From the NCBI GenBank assembly GCA_009925805.1, contig RFQF01000096.1:1-7700 (forward strand): a DNA stretch of 7,700 nucleotides. Reading direction: 5' to 3'. This stretch comes from Flavobacteriia bacterium. GTDB lineage: Bacteria > Bacteroidota > Bacteroidia > Flavobacteriales_D > Crocinitomicaceae. The position numbers and the translations under genes were made by a program. Position 1 is the first letter of the stretch; each line of letters starts with the position of its first letter. The notes beneath the pieces were generated by a model. That model saw only the letters and a program-made list of their open reading frames with translations. It made no database searches and was not told the DNA's origin. Of the stretch, positions 1-7,070 are shown in pieces.

Positions 1-64
1 CACCGGTATGTAGGCCGACCCCTATAAATTGGAGGGATTCAGCCAAGGTGCATTGAGTTTCCAT
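1..64 (-). CDS. lpxC: LpxC, UDP-3-O-acyl-N-acetylglucosamine deacetylase, N-terminal fragment (runs off the window)
   Basis: Only the first 21 codons are inside the window. They read METQCTLAESL followed by FIGVGLHTG, the hallmark N-terminus of LpxC, in which a short strand leads into a GVGLHTG-type motif. LpxC is the cytoplasmic zinc deacetylase that performs the committed step of lipid A synthesis, removing acetate from UDP-3-O-acyl-GlcNAc. Its ATG shares one base with the TGA stop of lpxD (TGATG), so translation is probably coupled. LpxD uses the product of LpxC, which fits the pairing. In Bacteroidota, LpxC is commonly fused to FabZ; that part would lie outside and cannot be seen here. 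The zinc ligands are also outside. The identification rests on a short but very characteristic stretch and on the neighbour. Confidence 0.9.
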   Translation of the reverse strand, partial: METQCTLAESLQFIGVGLHTG

Positions 65-1116
65 CATTGCGCTTTCTTTTGTTCTTTTAAATCGTTGATT
101 TCTTTCCTAAGGGCACGAAGTTCCTCCATGAGCTCGGGTAATCGTCTAAAACCAATATACGATCGCTTAAAATCATTTAACGGAATGGCCGGAGACCCCA
201 TGAACGTGTCCGCTTTTTTAATGGAGGAAGGAATTCCGGATTGCGCCACGATTTTTGTGTGATCGGCAACGGAAAGGTGACCGTTGATCCCGGTTTGCCC
301 GCCCACCATAATGTGTTTACCCAGTTTCGCGGAGCCTGCAACGCCTGCTTGCGAAGCTATAGCTGTATGGTCTCCGATTTCTACGTTGTGCGCAATCTGG
401 CATAGGTTGTCGATTTTCACCCCGTTGCCAATTTTGGTTGACCCCATGGTTGCTCGGTCAATGGTACAATTGGCTCCAATTTCTACATCGTTTAAAATCA
501 CGACATTGCCAATCTGAGGAACTTTGCTAAATACTCCTTGGCTATCCGGAGCAAAGCCAAAGCCATCGCTTCCGATTACGGTTCCTGAATGGATAATGCA
601 TCGTTCACCAACCTGCGTGTTGTGGTAGAGATGAACTCCAGCATATAGGACGGTATCTGATCCAATTTGGCTGTGGTCGCCGAGGGTCACACCGGGAAAT
701 AAGGCGCAATTATCTCCAACAACGGCATGAGCTCCAATATAAACAAAGGCCCCGATGTAGCAATTTTTGCCTATGGTTGCGGTGGGATCAATAAAGCAGG
801 GTTCCTCCGTTTTTGAAGGTTTTTTCTGAAATTGCGTGTATACCTCAAGGAGCTTTGCAAAACTCCCATAAGCGTCTTCCACACGCACGAGCGTTAGGGT
901 TGCGGGAAGCGGATGAGCGGGAATAAAATCCTTGTTAACGATACAAATACTGGAAAGCGTTTGGTATATAAACGGTTCGTATTTGGGGTTGGAAAGGAAA
1001 GAAAGTGCTCCAGGTTGACCTTCTTCGATTTTTGCAAGCTGATTAACGCAAACGTTTTCGTTTCCTTCAACCATCCCTTCCAATAAACCTGCAATTTGCT
1101 TGGCACTAAACTCCAT
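64..1116 (-). CDS. lpxD: LpxD, UDP-3-O-(3-hydroxyacyl)glucosamine N-acyltransferase
   Basis: This 350-residue cytoplasmic enzyme transfers a 3-hydroxyacyl chain from acyl carrier protein to the 2-amino group of UDP-3-O-acyl-glucosamine, the third step of lipid A synthesis. Residues 1-100 form the uridine-binding N-terminal domain, with the conserved LSNPKY segment at 41-46. Residues about 108-300 are a left-handed beta-helix built from hexapeptide repeats such as IGKNCY, IGAHAV and VVGDNC. The DNLCQIAHNV block places the catalytic histidine at H243, and GINGH gives a second conserved histidine at H280. The C-terminal helix (about 318-350) is rich in Glu, Lys and Leu, as expected for the ACP-facing trimer end. 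The length is normal for the family. The start MEFSAKQIAG matches the usual LpxD N-terminus. It overlaps lpxC by one base downstream and lies 77 nt after the unknown membrane-protein gene. Confidence 0.97.
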   Translation of the reverse strand: MEFSAKQIAGLLEGMVEGNENVCVNQLAKIEEGQPGALSFLSNPKYEPFIYQTLSSICIVNKDFIPAHPLPATLTLVRVEDAYGSFAKLLEVYTQFQKKPSKTEEPCFIDPTATIGKNCYIGAFVYIGAHAVVGDNCALFPGVTLGDHSQIGSDTVLYAGVHLYHNTQVGERCIIHSGTVIGSDGFGFAPDSQGVFSKVPQIGNVVILNDVEIGANCTIDRATMGSTKIGNGVKIDNLCQIAHNVEIGDHTAIASQAGVAGSAKLGKHIMVGGQTGINGHLSVADHTKIVAQSGIPSSIKKADTFMGSPAIPLNDFKRSYIGFRRLPELMEELRALRKEINDLKEQKKAQ

Positions 1117-1120
1117 ATTT

Positions 1121-1128
1121 CAAAAGTA
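1121..1128 (-). promoter_or_regulatory. Possible -7 promoter box for lpxD
   Basis: The minus strand reads TACTTTTG, an exact match to the Bacteroidota -7 consensus TAnnTTTG. It lies in the 77-nt gap between the unknown membrane-protein gene and lpxD. It ends only 4 nt before the lpxD ATG, so transcription would begin at or very near the start codon, giving a leaderless or nearly leaderless message. No good TTTG -33 box is seen about 19-21 nt upstream; the sequence there is roughly CGCTTC. Matches of this kind arise by chance in AT-rich gaps, so this is tentative. Confidence 0.3.
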
Positions 1129-1193
1129 TGCATTCGAACCATGCGAAGCGCTACGGTACCTTCAATTTATCAACAAATTCTTAGGGGTAAATG

Positions 1194-1892
1194 TTACAAA
1201 CCCTCGGGTTTACTGACCGTTTTTTTTACTTCCACAAGTTCAATTTTTTCCTGAAACCATTTTGATTTAATGAGGTAAGAACCCTCCTTGGAAGCATTCT
1301 TTTCGGGAATGATTAAGTAGGTGACTGGGTTTCCTGTGTCGAAGGTACTTAGGTTTGCATCGATTGCGCCCGTTTTCATGAACCATTGAGTTAACTTTTC
1401 AGGGGCATTGGGCATATTCATTCCTTCCAACGCCAATGCATCTAAGTTTCCCGAAAACCAATTTTTTTTACGGTAAAGAAAAGGGATCGATTTACCCTGT
1501 AAGCGCTGATAGTGTTGGTGGTTTTGGTGGGTGAAATCGATGTCTACCACGACACTTTTTTCTCGATAGGCGATTAGGCATATGCGCCCTTCTTCGGAAC
1601 CTAATTTACCACTAAAATGATATAGTTTCTCGTTTCCATCCCGTTTACTATCCATGAACGAAACGGTTCCTTGCTCGATATAGCTTCGTAAATCTTTGGC
1701 GCTTAATCGATGGTTTTTGAGAAAGGCGATGTCGGTGCTGTCTATAAAAACGATGCGCTCTAAAATGGCCGATTTAACGCGGTTTCCAGGAGTCCATGAA
1801 CATCCTTTTTGACGAAACAAAACGATAACGAACACTAGCCCTATGGCAAATCCAATTCCATAATACTTGAGTCTTCGTAAAAAAGTATCCAT
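1194..1892 (-). CDS. Single-pass membrane protein of unknown function with two similar halves (tentatively DUF4258-like)
   Basis: The function is not recognised. The 232-residue product starts with a short basic segment (RRLK, 6-9) and one hydrophobic helix at about 11-27 (GIGFAIGLVFVIVLF). A Cys follows at 31 and an NRVK segment at 37-40. This suggests a membrane anchor with a soluble domain of about 200 residues, probably with the N-terminus inside. The layout recalls small anchored Bacteroidota proteins annotated as DUF4258, but that is from memory. The soluble part seems to hold two related units, about 64-120 and 163-220. Each has a helix, a G-x-[VI] turn, a GNxxxY segment, an S-x-E-G turn and a final beta-rich stretch. 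Family members I recall have only one unit. The start is 17 nt after the trxA stop, so it is probably co-transcribed with trxA. Two runs of eight A lie in the coding strand (1220-1227 and 1462-1469); the frame is open through both. Function cannot be inferred from position alone. Confidence 0.85.
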   Translation of the reverse strand: MDTFLRRLKYYGIGFAIGLVFVIVLFRQKGCSWTPGNRVKSAILERIVFIDSTDIAFLKNHRLSAKDLRSYIEQGTVSFMDSKRDGNEKLYHFSGKLGSEEGRICLIAYREKSVVVDIDFTHQNHQHYQRLQGKSIPFLYRKKNWFSGNLDALALEGMNMPNAPEKLTQWFMKTGAIDANLSTFDTGNPVTYLIIPEKNASKEGSYLIKSKWFQEKIELVEVKKTVSKPEGL

Positions 1893-1909
1893 TCGGATGG
1901 AAAGGCCAA

Positions 1910-2227
1910 TTATAAAATAGCGTCCAGCTTGGTCGCTAAGGTAGCCTTAGGAACTGCTCCCACAGAACGATCCACCACTTCACCGTTTTTGATGAATAAA
2001 ATCGTTGGGATACTTCGTACCTGAAATTTGGAAGCAACTTCGGCGTTTAGATCCACATTCACTTTTCCGATGACCGCACGACCTTCATATTCTCCGTGCA
2101 ATTCTTCCACAACGGGACCAATCATTCTACATGGTCCGCACCATTCCGCCCAAAAGTCAACCAATACAGGTTTATCTGATTTCATTACTAACTCATCGAA
2201 GTTGTTGTCGGTTATTTCTACTGCCAT
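1910..2227 (-). CDS. trxA: Thioredoxin 1
   Basis: This 105-residue cytoplasmic thiol-disulfide reductant keeps proteins such as ribonucleotide reductase and peroxiredoxins reduced; thioredoxin reductase recharges it. The whole chain is a single thioredoxin fold. The redox motif WCGPC is at 29-33, preceded by the buried aspartate D24 in VDFWAEWC. The cis-proline loop RSIPT at 71-75 (P74) and the NGEVV turn at 81-85 are both typical. The length matches canonical TrxA, and there is no signal peptide, so this is not a secreted or membrane-bound relative. The gene follows uvrA by 55 nt, a gap carrying a -7 promoter box, and precedes the unknown membrane protein by 17 nt. It may therefore head its own transcript while also receiving read-through from uvrA, as no terminator is visible between them. 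Confidence 0.97.
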   Translation of the reverse strand: MAVEITDNNFDELVMKSDKPVLVDFWAEWCGPCRMIGPVVEELHGEYEGRAVIGKVNVDLNAEVASKFQVRSIPTILFIKNGEVVDRSVGAVPKATLATKLDAIL

Positions 2228-2252
2228 GGTTTCAATTTCATTTAAGGATGCA

Positions 2253-2260
2253 CAAAATTA
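2253..2260 (-). promoter_or_regulatory. Probable -7 promoter box for trxA
   Basis: The minus strand reads TAATTTTG, an exact match to the Bacteroidota -7 consensus TAnnTTTG. It is 25 nt before the trxA ATG, so a start point a few bases downstream would leave a leader of about 20 nt. A run of nine A (plus-strand T at 2263-2271) lies just upstream and could help promoter opening or bending. No clear TTTG -33 element is present at the usual spacing, so the call rests on one box and on its place in the only sizeable gap after uvrA. Confidence 0.45.
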
Positions 2261-2282
2261 CATTTTTTTTTAAAGCAGTGTT

Positions 2283-5090
2283 CTATTTTAATTCTTGGGA
2301 CAAAAAATAGGCAGTAGGGGAGTTAGACGCATGTTTTTTTACAACCTCTTCGGGGGTACCTTGGGCAATAATGGCTCCTCCCAATGCTCCTCCTTCAGGA
2401 CCAAGGTCAATGATATAGTCGGCCGTTTTAATGATATCTAAATTATGCTCAATGACTAACACGGTATTTCCTTCATCCACCAAGCGCTGTAATACGTTGA
2501 GTAACATGTTGATATCTTCAAAGTGCAGACCTGTGGACGGTTCATCCAACAAGTATAGCGTTTTCCCGGTAGCTCTTTTGGTAAGTTCAGCTGCTAATTT
2601 GATGCGTTGGGCTTCTCCTCCCGACAACGTGGTGGAGGCTTGTCCTAACGTTAAATACCCCAGTCCCACGCTGTCCAGGGTTTGCAGGGTACGGTGGATT
2701 TTCGGCAAATTCTCAAAGAATTCCACCGATTCCCCAATCGACATACTCAAAATTTCGGATATATTTTTGCCCTTATATTTGATTTGAAGTGTTTCTGAAT
2801 TATAGCGTTTACCTTGGCACGTCTCGCAAGTGACATAAACATCGGGTAAAAAATTCATTTCCACCAAACGCAATCCTCCTCCATTGCACGATTCGCATTT
2901 TCCCCCGCTCACGTTGAAGGAAAATCTTCCCGGTTTGTAACCTCGAATCTGTGCTTCGGGCAAAGAGGCAAATAAGCTCCGAATTTCATCAAAAACTTTG
3001 GTGTAGGTTACCGGATTCGACCGTGGCGTTCGACCGATGGGGCTTTGGTCGATGCATATTACTTTATCTAAATGCGCTAAGCCCTGAATACTCTGATAGG
3101 GGAGGGGTTTTACTGCGCTTCCGTAAAAGTGTTTTTTGAGAATGGGATATAACGTGTGATTGATTAAGGAAGATTTTCCACTTCCTGATACACCGGTCAT
3201 GCAGGTGAATGTTCCTAAGGGCAGTTTAAGTGTTACGTTTTTTAAGGTATTGCCTGTGGTTCCTTTAAGGGTAAGGTGATTCCCATTCCCTTTTCTGCGT
3301 TTTTTGGGAACGGCTATTTCCCGCGTACCGTTGATATATCCTGCAGTGATAGAATCGGAATGGAACAATTCATCCACCGTTCCTTGAAAGACAATTTCTC
3401 CTCCATGAATTCCTGCTCTCGGGCCAATGTCAATAATCTCATCGGCCGCCAAAACCATGTCTTTATCGTGTTCTACCACGATGACGGTATTCCCTGCATG
3501 CTTGAGTTTCTTTAAGGCAGCGATTAATTTTTGATTATCGCGCTGGTGCAACCCGATGGAGGGTTCATCCAAAATGTACATTACGTTGATGAGTTCTGTC
3601 CCGATTTGTGTAGCCAAGCGAATGCGTTGTGCTTCCCCTCCTGAGAGGCTCTTCGAAGCTCTCCCCAAGGTTAAATAACCTAAACCAACCTCTAAAATGA
3701 ACCGTAGGCGACTTCGTATTTCTTTCAGAATTTCGCCCCCAATACGAAGTTGTTCCTCGCTGAGGTGATTGTCTAAGGATTCTACCCATTCCGCCAAATG
3801 GGAAAGATCCATCGAGGAAATTTCACCTATATGCTTGCCGTTAATGCGAAAATGCAGCGATTCCGGTTTCAACCGGTACCCATTGCAGGAAGCGCAAGCT
3901 TTTTTTTCGGAAAATTCTTCTACCCAACGTAGCATCGTAGGATCTCCATCTTCTTTGTAGCGCAGCATGAATTGGACGAGGCCTTCAAATCGTTCCTGCG
4001 CATCGTTGGGTCCCAATTCCATGCCTTCGTTACCGTGCATGATTAGGTTGATTTCGGATTCGGTGAATTCACTCAAAGGGGTGTTTATGGAACGACCAAA
4101 GGAGATCACTAAGGCCTGAATTTTATCGAAAAACCAGTTGTTTTTAATGCTCCCCAAAGGAGCAATTCCCCCTTTAGCGATGGATTTAGAGGTGTCTGGA
4201 ATGATTTTATCGAGTTCAAGGGCGCTGATTTCTCCTAATCCGTTGCAGGCTGTACAAGCTCCGTACGGGGAATTGAAGGAAAATAAATTAGGTTCAGGTT
4301 CGGGATAAGCTATTCCGGTGGTAGGGCACATCAAGCTTCTACTGTAATAATTCACTTCGTTCGTTTCCCAATCGAGCAGCAGAATGAATCCAGAGCCCAA
4401 CTTCATGCCTGTAACAATCGATTGATACAGGCGATCCGTCTCGGCCGCTTGACCTGTAAAACGATCCACCACGATTTCAATATCGTGCGTTTTGTAACGG
4501 TCTAATTTCATACCCGGACTCAGATCCAAAACCTTCCCGTCTACCCGAACTTTGGTATAGCCCTGCCGGGTTATTTGTTCGAAGAGTTCTTTGTAATGCC
4601 CTTTTCGTGCACGTATTTTTGGGGCTAGGATGGCGAATTTCTTCCCTGAAAATTGCTGTTGAATGAGTTCGCAGATTTGTTGATCCGTGTATTTTACCAT
4701 CGTTTCTCCCGTTTGCATAGAAAAGGCGGTGGCGGCACGGGCAAAAAGCAAGCGGAAAAAATCGTTCAGTTCAGTTATGGTACCTACGGTAGATCGTGGA
4801 GATCGTGAAACCGTTTTTTGTTCTATGGAAATTACGGGGCATAGCCCTTCAATTTTATCCATGTCAGGCCGTTCAAGGCCTCCAAGAAATTGGCGAACAT
4901 ACGAGGAGAAGGTTTCAATATACCTGCGTTGTCCTTCGGCGAAAAGGGTATTGAATGCCAACGAACTTTTCCCGCTACCACTCATCCCTGTGAGCACAAT
5001 TAACTGGTTCCGTTGAAACGAGCAATCGATGTTCTTTAAATTATGTTCCCGTGCACCGTATACATGCACATAAAGCCCTTGGTTTTCCAT
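2283..5090 (-). CDS. uvrA: UvrA, excinuclease ABC subunit A
   Basis: UvrA is the damage-sensing ATPase of nucleotide excision repair. As a dimer it scans DNA and loads UvrB. The 935 residues show both ABC modules. The first has Walker A GMSGSGKSS at 35-43, signature LSGGEAQRI at 482-490 and Walker B ending LDEP at 507-510. The second has GVSGSGKSS at 633-641, LSGGEAQRI at 822-830 and LDEP at 848-851. The UvrB-binding region lies at about 120-245. Zinc sites: C732/C735 with C755/C758 form a complete second finger, and a CxxC pair sits at C399/C402. The first site has C255, C279 and C282, but T258 stands where a cysteine is usual (CPTT). The length is normal for UvrA, and the presence of the UvrB-binding domain argues against the UvrA2 paralogue. 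The ATG lies 2 nt after the stop of the lytic transglycosylase gene. The frame is open through an A8 run at 3900-3907. Confidence 0.98.
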   Translation of the reverse strand: MENQGLYVHVYGAREHNLKNIDCSFQRNQLIVLTGMSGSGKSSLAFNTLFAEGQRRYIETFSSYVRQFLGGLERPDMDKIEGLCPVISIEQKTVSRSPRSTVGTITELNDFFRLLFARAATAFSMQTGETMVKYTDQQICELIQQQFSGKKFAILAPKIRARKGHYKELFEQITRQGYTKVRVDGKVLDLSPGMKLDRYKTHDIEIVVDRFTGQAAETDRLYQSIVTGMKLGSGFILLLDWETNEVNYYSRSLMCPTTGIAYPEPEPNLFSFNSPYGACTACNGLGEISALELDKIIPDTSKSIAKGGIAPLGSIKNNWFFDKIQALVISFGRSINTPLSEFTESEINLIMHGNEGMELGPNDAQERFEGLVQFMLRYKEDGDPTMLRWVEEFSEKKACASCNGYRLKPESLHFRINGKHIGEISSMDLSHLAEWVESLDNHLSEEQLRIGGEILKEIRSRLRFILEVGLGYLTLGRASKSLSGGEAQRIRLATQIGTELINVMYILDEPSIGLHQRDNQKLIAALKKLKHAGNTVIVVEHDKDMVLAADEIIDIGPRAGIHGGEIVFQGTVDELFHSDSITAGYINGTREIAVPKKRRKGNGNHLTLKGTTGNTLKNVTLKLPLGTFTCMTGVSGSGKSSLINHTLYPILKKHFYGSAVKPLPYQSIQGLAHLDKVICIDQSPIGRTPRSNPVTYTKVFDEIRSLFASLPEAQIRGYKPGRFSFNVSGGKCESCNGGGLRLVEMNFLPDVYVTCETCQGKRYNSETLQIKYKGKNISEILSMSIGESVEFFENLPKIHRTLQTLDSVGLGYLTLGQASTTLSGGEAQRIKLAAELTKRATGKTLYLLDEPSTGLHFEDINMLLNVLQRLVDEGNTVLVIEHNLDIIKTADYIIDLGPEGGALGGAIIAQGTPEEVVKKHASNSPTAYFLSQELK

Positions 5091-5092
5091 TG

Positions 5093-6025
5093 TTACAAGG
5101 TATGGGGTGACTTAAATTGTCCTTTACCTCGTGGGATTTCCAAGATGCAGGGAAGCGATTTTACACTCAATTGATTTCCAAGAATCCAAGGATTGAGGAT
5201 ACGCATTATTTTTAGGTTGAATCCGCGCTTCGAGGCCCATTCGCTCAAATTGGTTATTGGGGTAGTCAGGGTAATTTTTTGGGTTTGGTAGGGTGGGTAG
5301 GTTTCTTTGGGGCTAATATGGAAGCCATAGGCTTTTGGATTTTCCAGAATGATTTTCATCGCCATGATTCTAAAAACATAACGACTGGTCTCCGGGTTCA
5401 TTGATGCATCAAAAAAATGTTCCACGCGCTGTCCTTTTAAATCACTCATTAATCCTCCGGGTCCCCGGTTGTAAGCAGCACAAGCATTAATCCAATGGTT
5501 GAAAAGGGTATAATTGGATTTGATTAGGGCACAGGCGGCTTGGGTGCTTTTTTCCAAGTGCAGGCGTTCGTCTACTTCGTTAGAAATTTTCAATCCGTAT
5601 TCTGGAGCGGTAAATGGCATAAACTGCCAAAATCCTGCGGCACCGGCAGGACTGCTAACATTCGAAAGATTGCTTTCAATGACGCAGAGGTATTTAAAAT
5701 CATCGGGAACTCCTGCGGCTTTCAGGAGGGGTTCAATGATGGGGAAGTAGCGAGTACTGCGTTTGATAATCAGCGAGGTACTGCTTTGAAAATACGCGTT
5801 GACTAAAAGTTCACGGTCTAAGCGTTCTCTTACATCCAGGTCTGTGAGGTCGCACGGGCTTTCAAAGAAAGTCATGCGATTGGGCAGGGGAGGAAGTTCG
5901 TTGGATGGAGTGCCCGTGGTTGCAATGGGTGGTGGATTGTTGGTTTGCTTGCAGGAAAAACCCGCAATAAGGAGGCTAATCGTTAGCAGCGTTGTTCGAA
6001 GTTTTGGTGGGAGCTTGGTAGACAT
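5093..6025 (-). CDS. Lipoprotein lytic transglycosylase, MltD-like (family 1 SLT domain)
   Basis: This enzyme would cleave the MurNAc-GlcNAc bond of peptidoglycan in the periplasm, leaving 1,6-anhydro-MurNAc ends. From the ATG at 6025 the product has 310 residues. A signal sequence follows (basic KLPPKLR, then TLLTISLLIAG) with a cysteine at 25 (GFSC), a slightly atypical lipobox. The SLT domain has the catalytic glutamate E117 in VIESN, the AAGFWQFMP motif beginning near 129, and AAYNRGPG around 183-190. The last 60 or so residues (ITLTTPITNLSEWA to LEIPRG) look like a worn LysM-type or glycan-binding tail. The frame is open to a start 63 bases further upstream, but those 21 codons would precede the signal peptide and lie wholly inside the transferase gene, so I chose 6025. 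Even so it overlaps that gene by 50 nt. uvrA begins 2 nt after its stop. Confidence 0.93.
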   Translation of the reverse strand: MSTKLPPKLRTTLLTISLLIAGFSCKQTNNPPPIATTGTPSNELPPLPNRMTFFESPCDLTDLDVRERLDRELLVNAYFQSSTSLIIKRSTRYFPIIEPLLKAAGVPDDFKYLCVIESNLSNVSSPAGAAGFWQFMPFTAPEYGLKISNEVDERLHLEKSTQAACALIKSNYTLFNHWINACAAYNRGPGGLMSDLKGQRVEHFFDASMNPETSRYVFRIMAMKIILENPKAYGFHISPKETYPPYQTQKITLTTPITNLSEWASKRGFNLKIMRILNPWILGNQLSVKSLPCILEIPRGKGQFKSPHTL

Positions 6026-7061
6026 GCGTGTTTCTGAATAAAAATAGGAAGAGGAAGAACCAAGGTAATAACAGGAGTAAAATCCCATATTGAAAACCGA
6101 TAGAATACAGGTAAAGCATCAAAAATCCTACGGCACCAAGTGTTACGGAGCAACAAGAAAAAAATAACCAAACTTGCCATTCGTTATACCCTGCATAAAC
6201 TAAATGATGCGTTGTGTGGTCCTTTCCTCCTTTCGCAGGTGAAGTATTTCGCCTAATTCGATTAAATACGACCGTAAAGGTGTCCATGAAGGGCATGGCC
6301 AAGATGAGCATCAGCATTACGGTTTTTAACCAGAATGGGATTTCCGTTAATCCTTTGAAGTCCCACAAAATATACACTGAAAAAAAAGCGAGCGTATAGC
6401 CGATCAATTGGCTGCCGGAATCTCCCATGAATAAGCGCGACGGGGGTTTGTTGAACGTAAGAAAACCCAAAATGGATCCAACGAAACCAATTAAAATAAA
6501 AACATACACATCCATTACATCGCAACAAAAATAGAGGCCGATGAAAAGAAAATTAAGAAAGGCAGAGGAGGATGTACTTGCGGTTATTCCATCCATATTA
6601 TCCAGCATATTTATGGAATTCATTACTCCTACGGTCCAAATCACGGTAACCACCCCATTGATCCACGAATAATCCGAAATAGGAATGGTTACTCCTGAGT
6701 ATGCGATGCACCCTCCGCAAACGATTTGTGCTGTAAGTTTAAGTAACGGTTTGGTATCGAATGCATCGTCCGACAAACCCATGAAAAAAGCCAAGCACAT
6801 TCCGAGAAAAAATAATACAAAACCGGCGTTGCTGAAAATGTTCTCCAGGGGGTGCAACACTAGGTAGGTGACAATCGAAATAAAAACCGATAAAAAGATG
6901 GCAATACCTCCAACGGAAGGTTTTATTTCAGGATTCCACCGTAGCTCCGGGCTATTTTTGCCTCGTACTCCCAAGGTTTTTGCAAATTGAAGCAATACCT
7001 GGATAATAAGCATAGTTATTAAAAAAGTCCCGAGAAAAAAAAGCAGCAGTTTTAGCGGCAT
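5976..7061 (-). CDS. WecA/MraY-family polyprenyl-phosphate sugar-1-phosphate transferase
   Basis: This 361-residue inner-membrane protein would transfer a sugar-1-phosphate (GlcNAc or a related sugar) from its UDP form to undecaprenyl phosphate, starting assembly of a surface glycan. About ten hydrophobic helices are visible. Family motifs appear in order: KPSVGGIAIF at 47-56, GLSDDAFDTK at 95-104 (acidic pair D98/D99), NSINMLDNMDG at 148-158 (D154, D157), LFMGDSGS at 210-217 (D214), and the cytoplasmic loop PAKGGKDHTTHH at 275-286. The last is the basic and histidine-rich loop that marks WecA-type rather than MraY enzymes, although it departs from the enterobacterial HIHH form. The sugar cannot be read from sequence. 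It follows rfbC by 9 nt, which fits a role in rhamnose-containing or other O-antigen or exopolysaccharide synthesis. Its last 16 codons and stop overlap the start of the lytic transglycosylase. Confidence 0.93.
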   Translation of the reverse strand: MPLKLLLFFLGTFLITMLIIQVLLQFAKTLGVRGKNSPELRWNPEIKPSVGGIAIFLSVFISIVTYLVLHPLENIFSNAGFVLFFLGMCLAFFMGLSDDAFDTKPLLKLTAQIVCGGCIAYSGVTIPISDYSWINGVVTVIWTVGVMNSINMLDNMDGITASTSSSAFLNFLFIGLYFCCDVMDVYVFILIGFVGSILGFLTFNKPPSRLFMGDSGSQLIGYTLAFFSVYILWDFKGLTEIPFWLKTVMLMLILAMPFMDTFTVVFNRIRRNTSPAKGGKDHTTHHLVYAGYNEWQVWLFFSCCSVTLGAVGFLMLYLYSIGFQYGILLLLLPWFFLFLFLFRNTHVYQAPTKTSNNAAND

Positions 7062-7070
7062 GGTGCGGTT

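Noticed and set aside
1141..1180. Short palindromes (AGCGCT, GGTACC, and AATTT with AAATT) as operator or terminator before lpxD
   Set aside because: The stems are only 3-5 bp or simple 6-bp palindromes, with no U-tract or repeated half sites, so chance explains them.
2263..2271. T9 run after uvrA as a rho-independent terminator
   Set aside because: In the direction of transcription the run is A, not U, and no GC-rich hairpin precedes it.
2951..3139. Plus-strand and alternate-frame open frames across uvrA and the other genes
   Set aside because: They lie opposite or within strongly supported genes, show no recognisable domains, and have no promoter or spacing of their own.
6026..6088. Upstream ATG adding 21 residues to the lytic transglycosylase
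   Set aside because: The added residues lie entirely within the transferase gene and would push the signal peptide away from the N-terminus. The ATG at 6025 places a normal lipoprotein signal at the start.
6262..6528. Alternate-frame 88-codon open frame inside the transferase gene
   Set aside because: It is in another frame of a gene with clear family motifs throughout, and its product shows only shadow composition.
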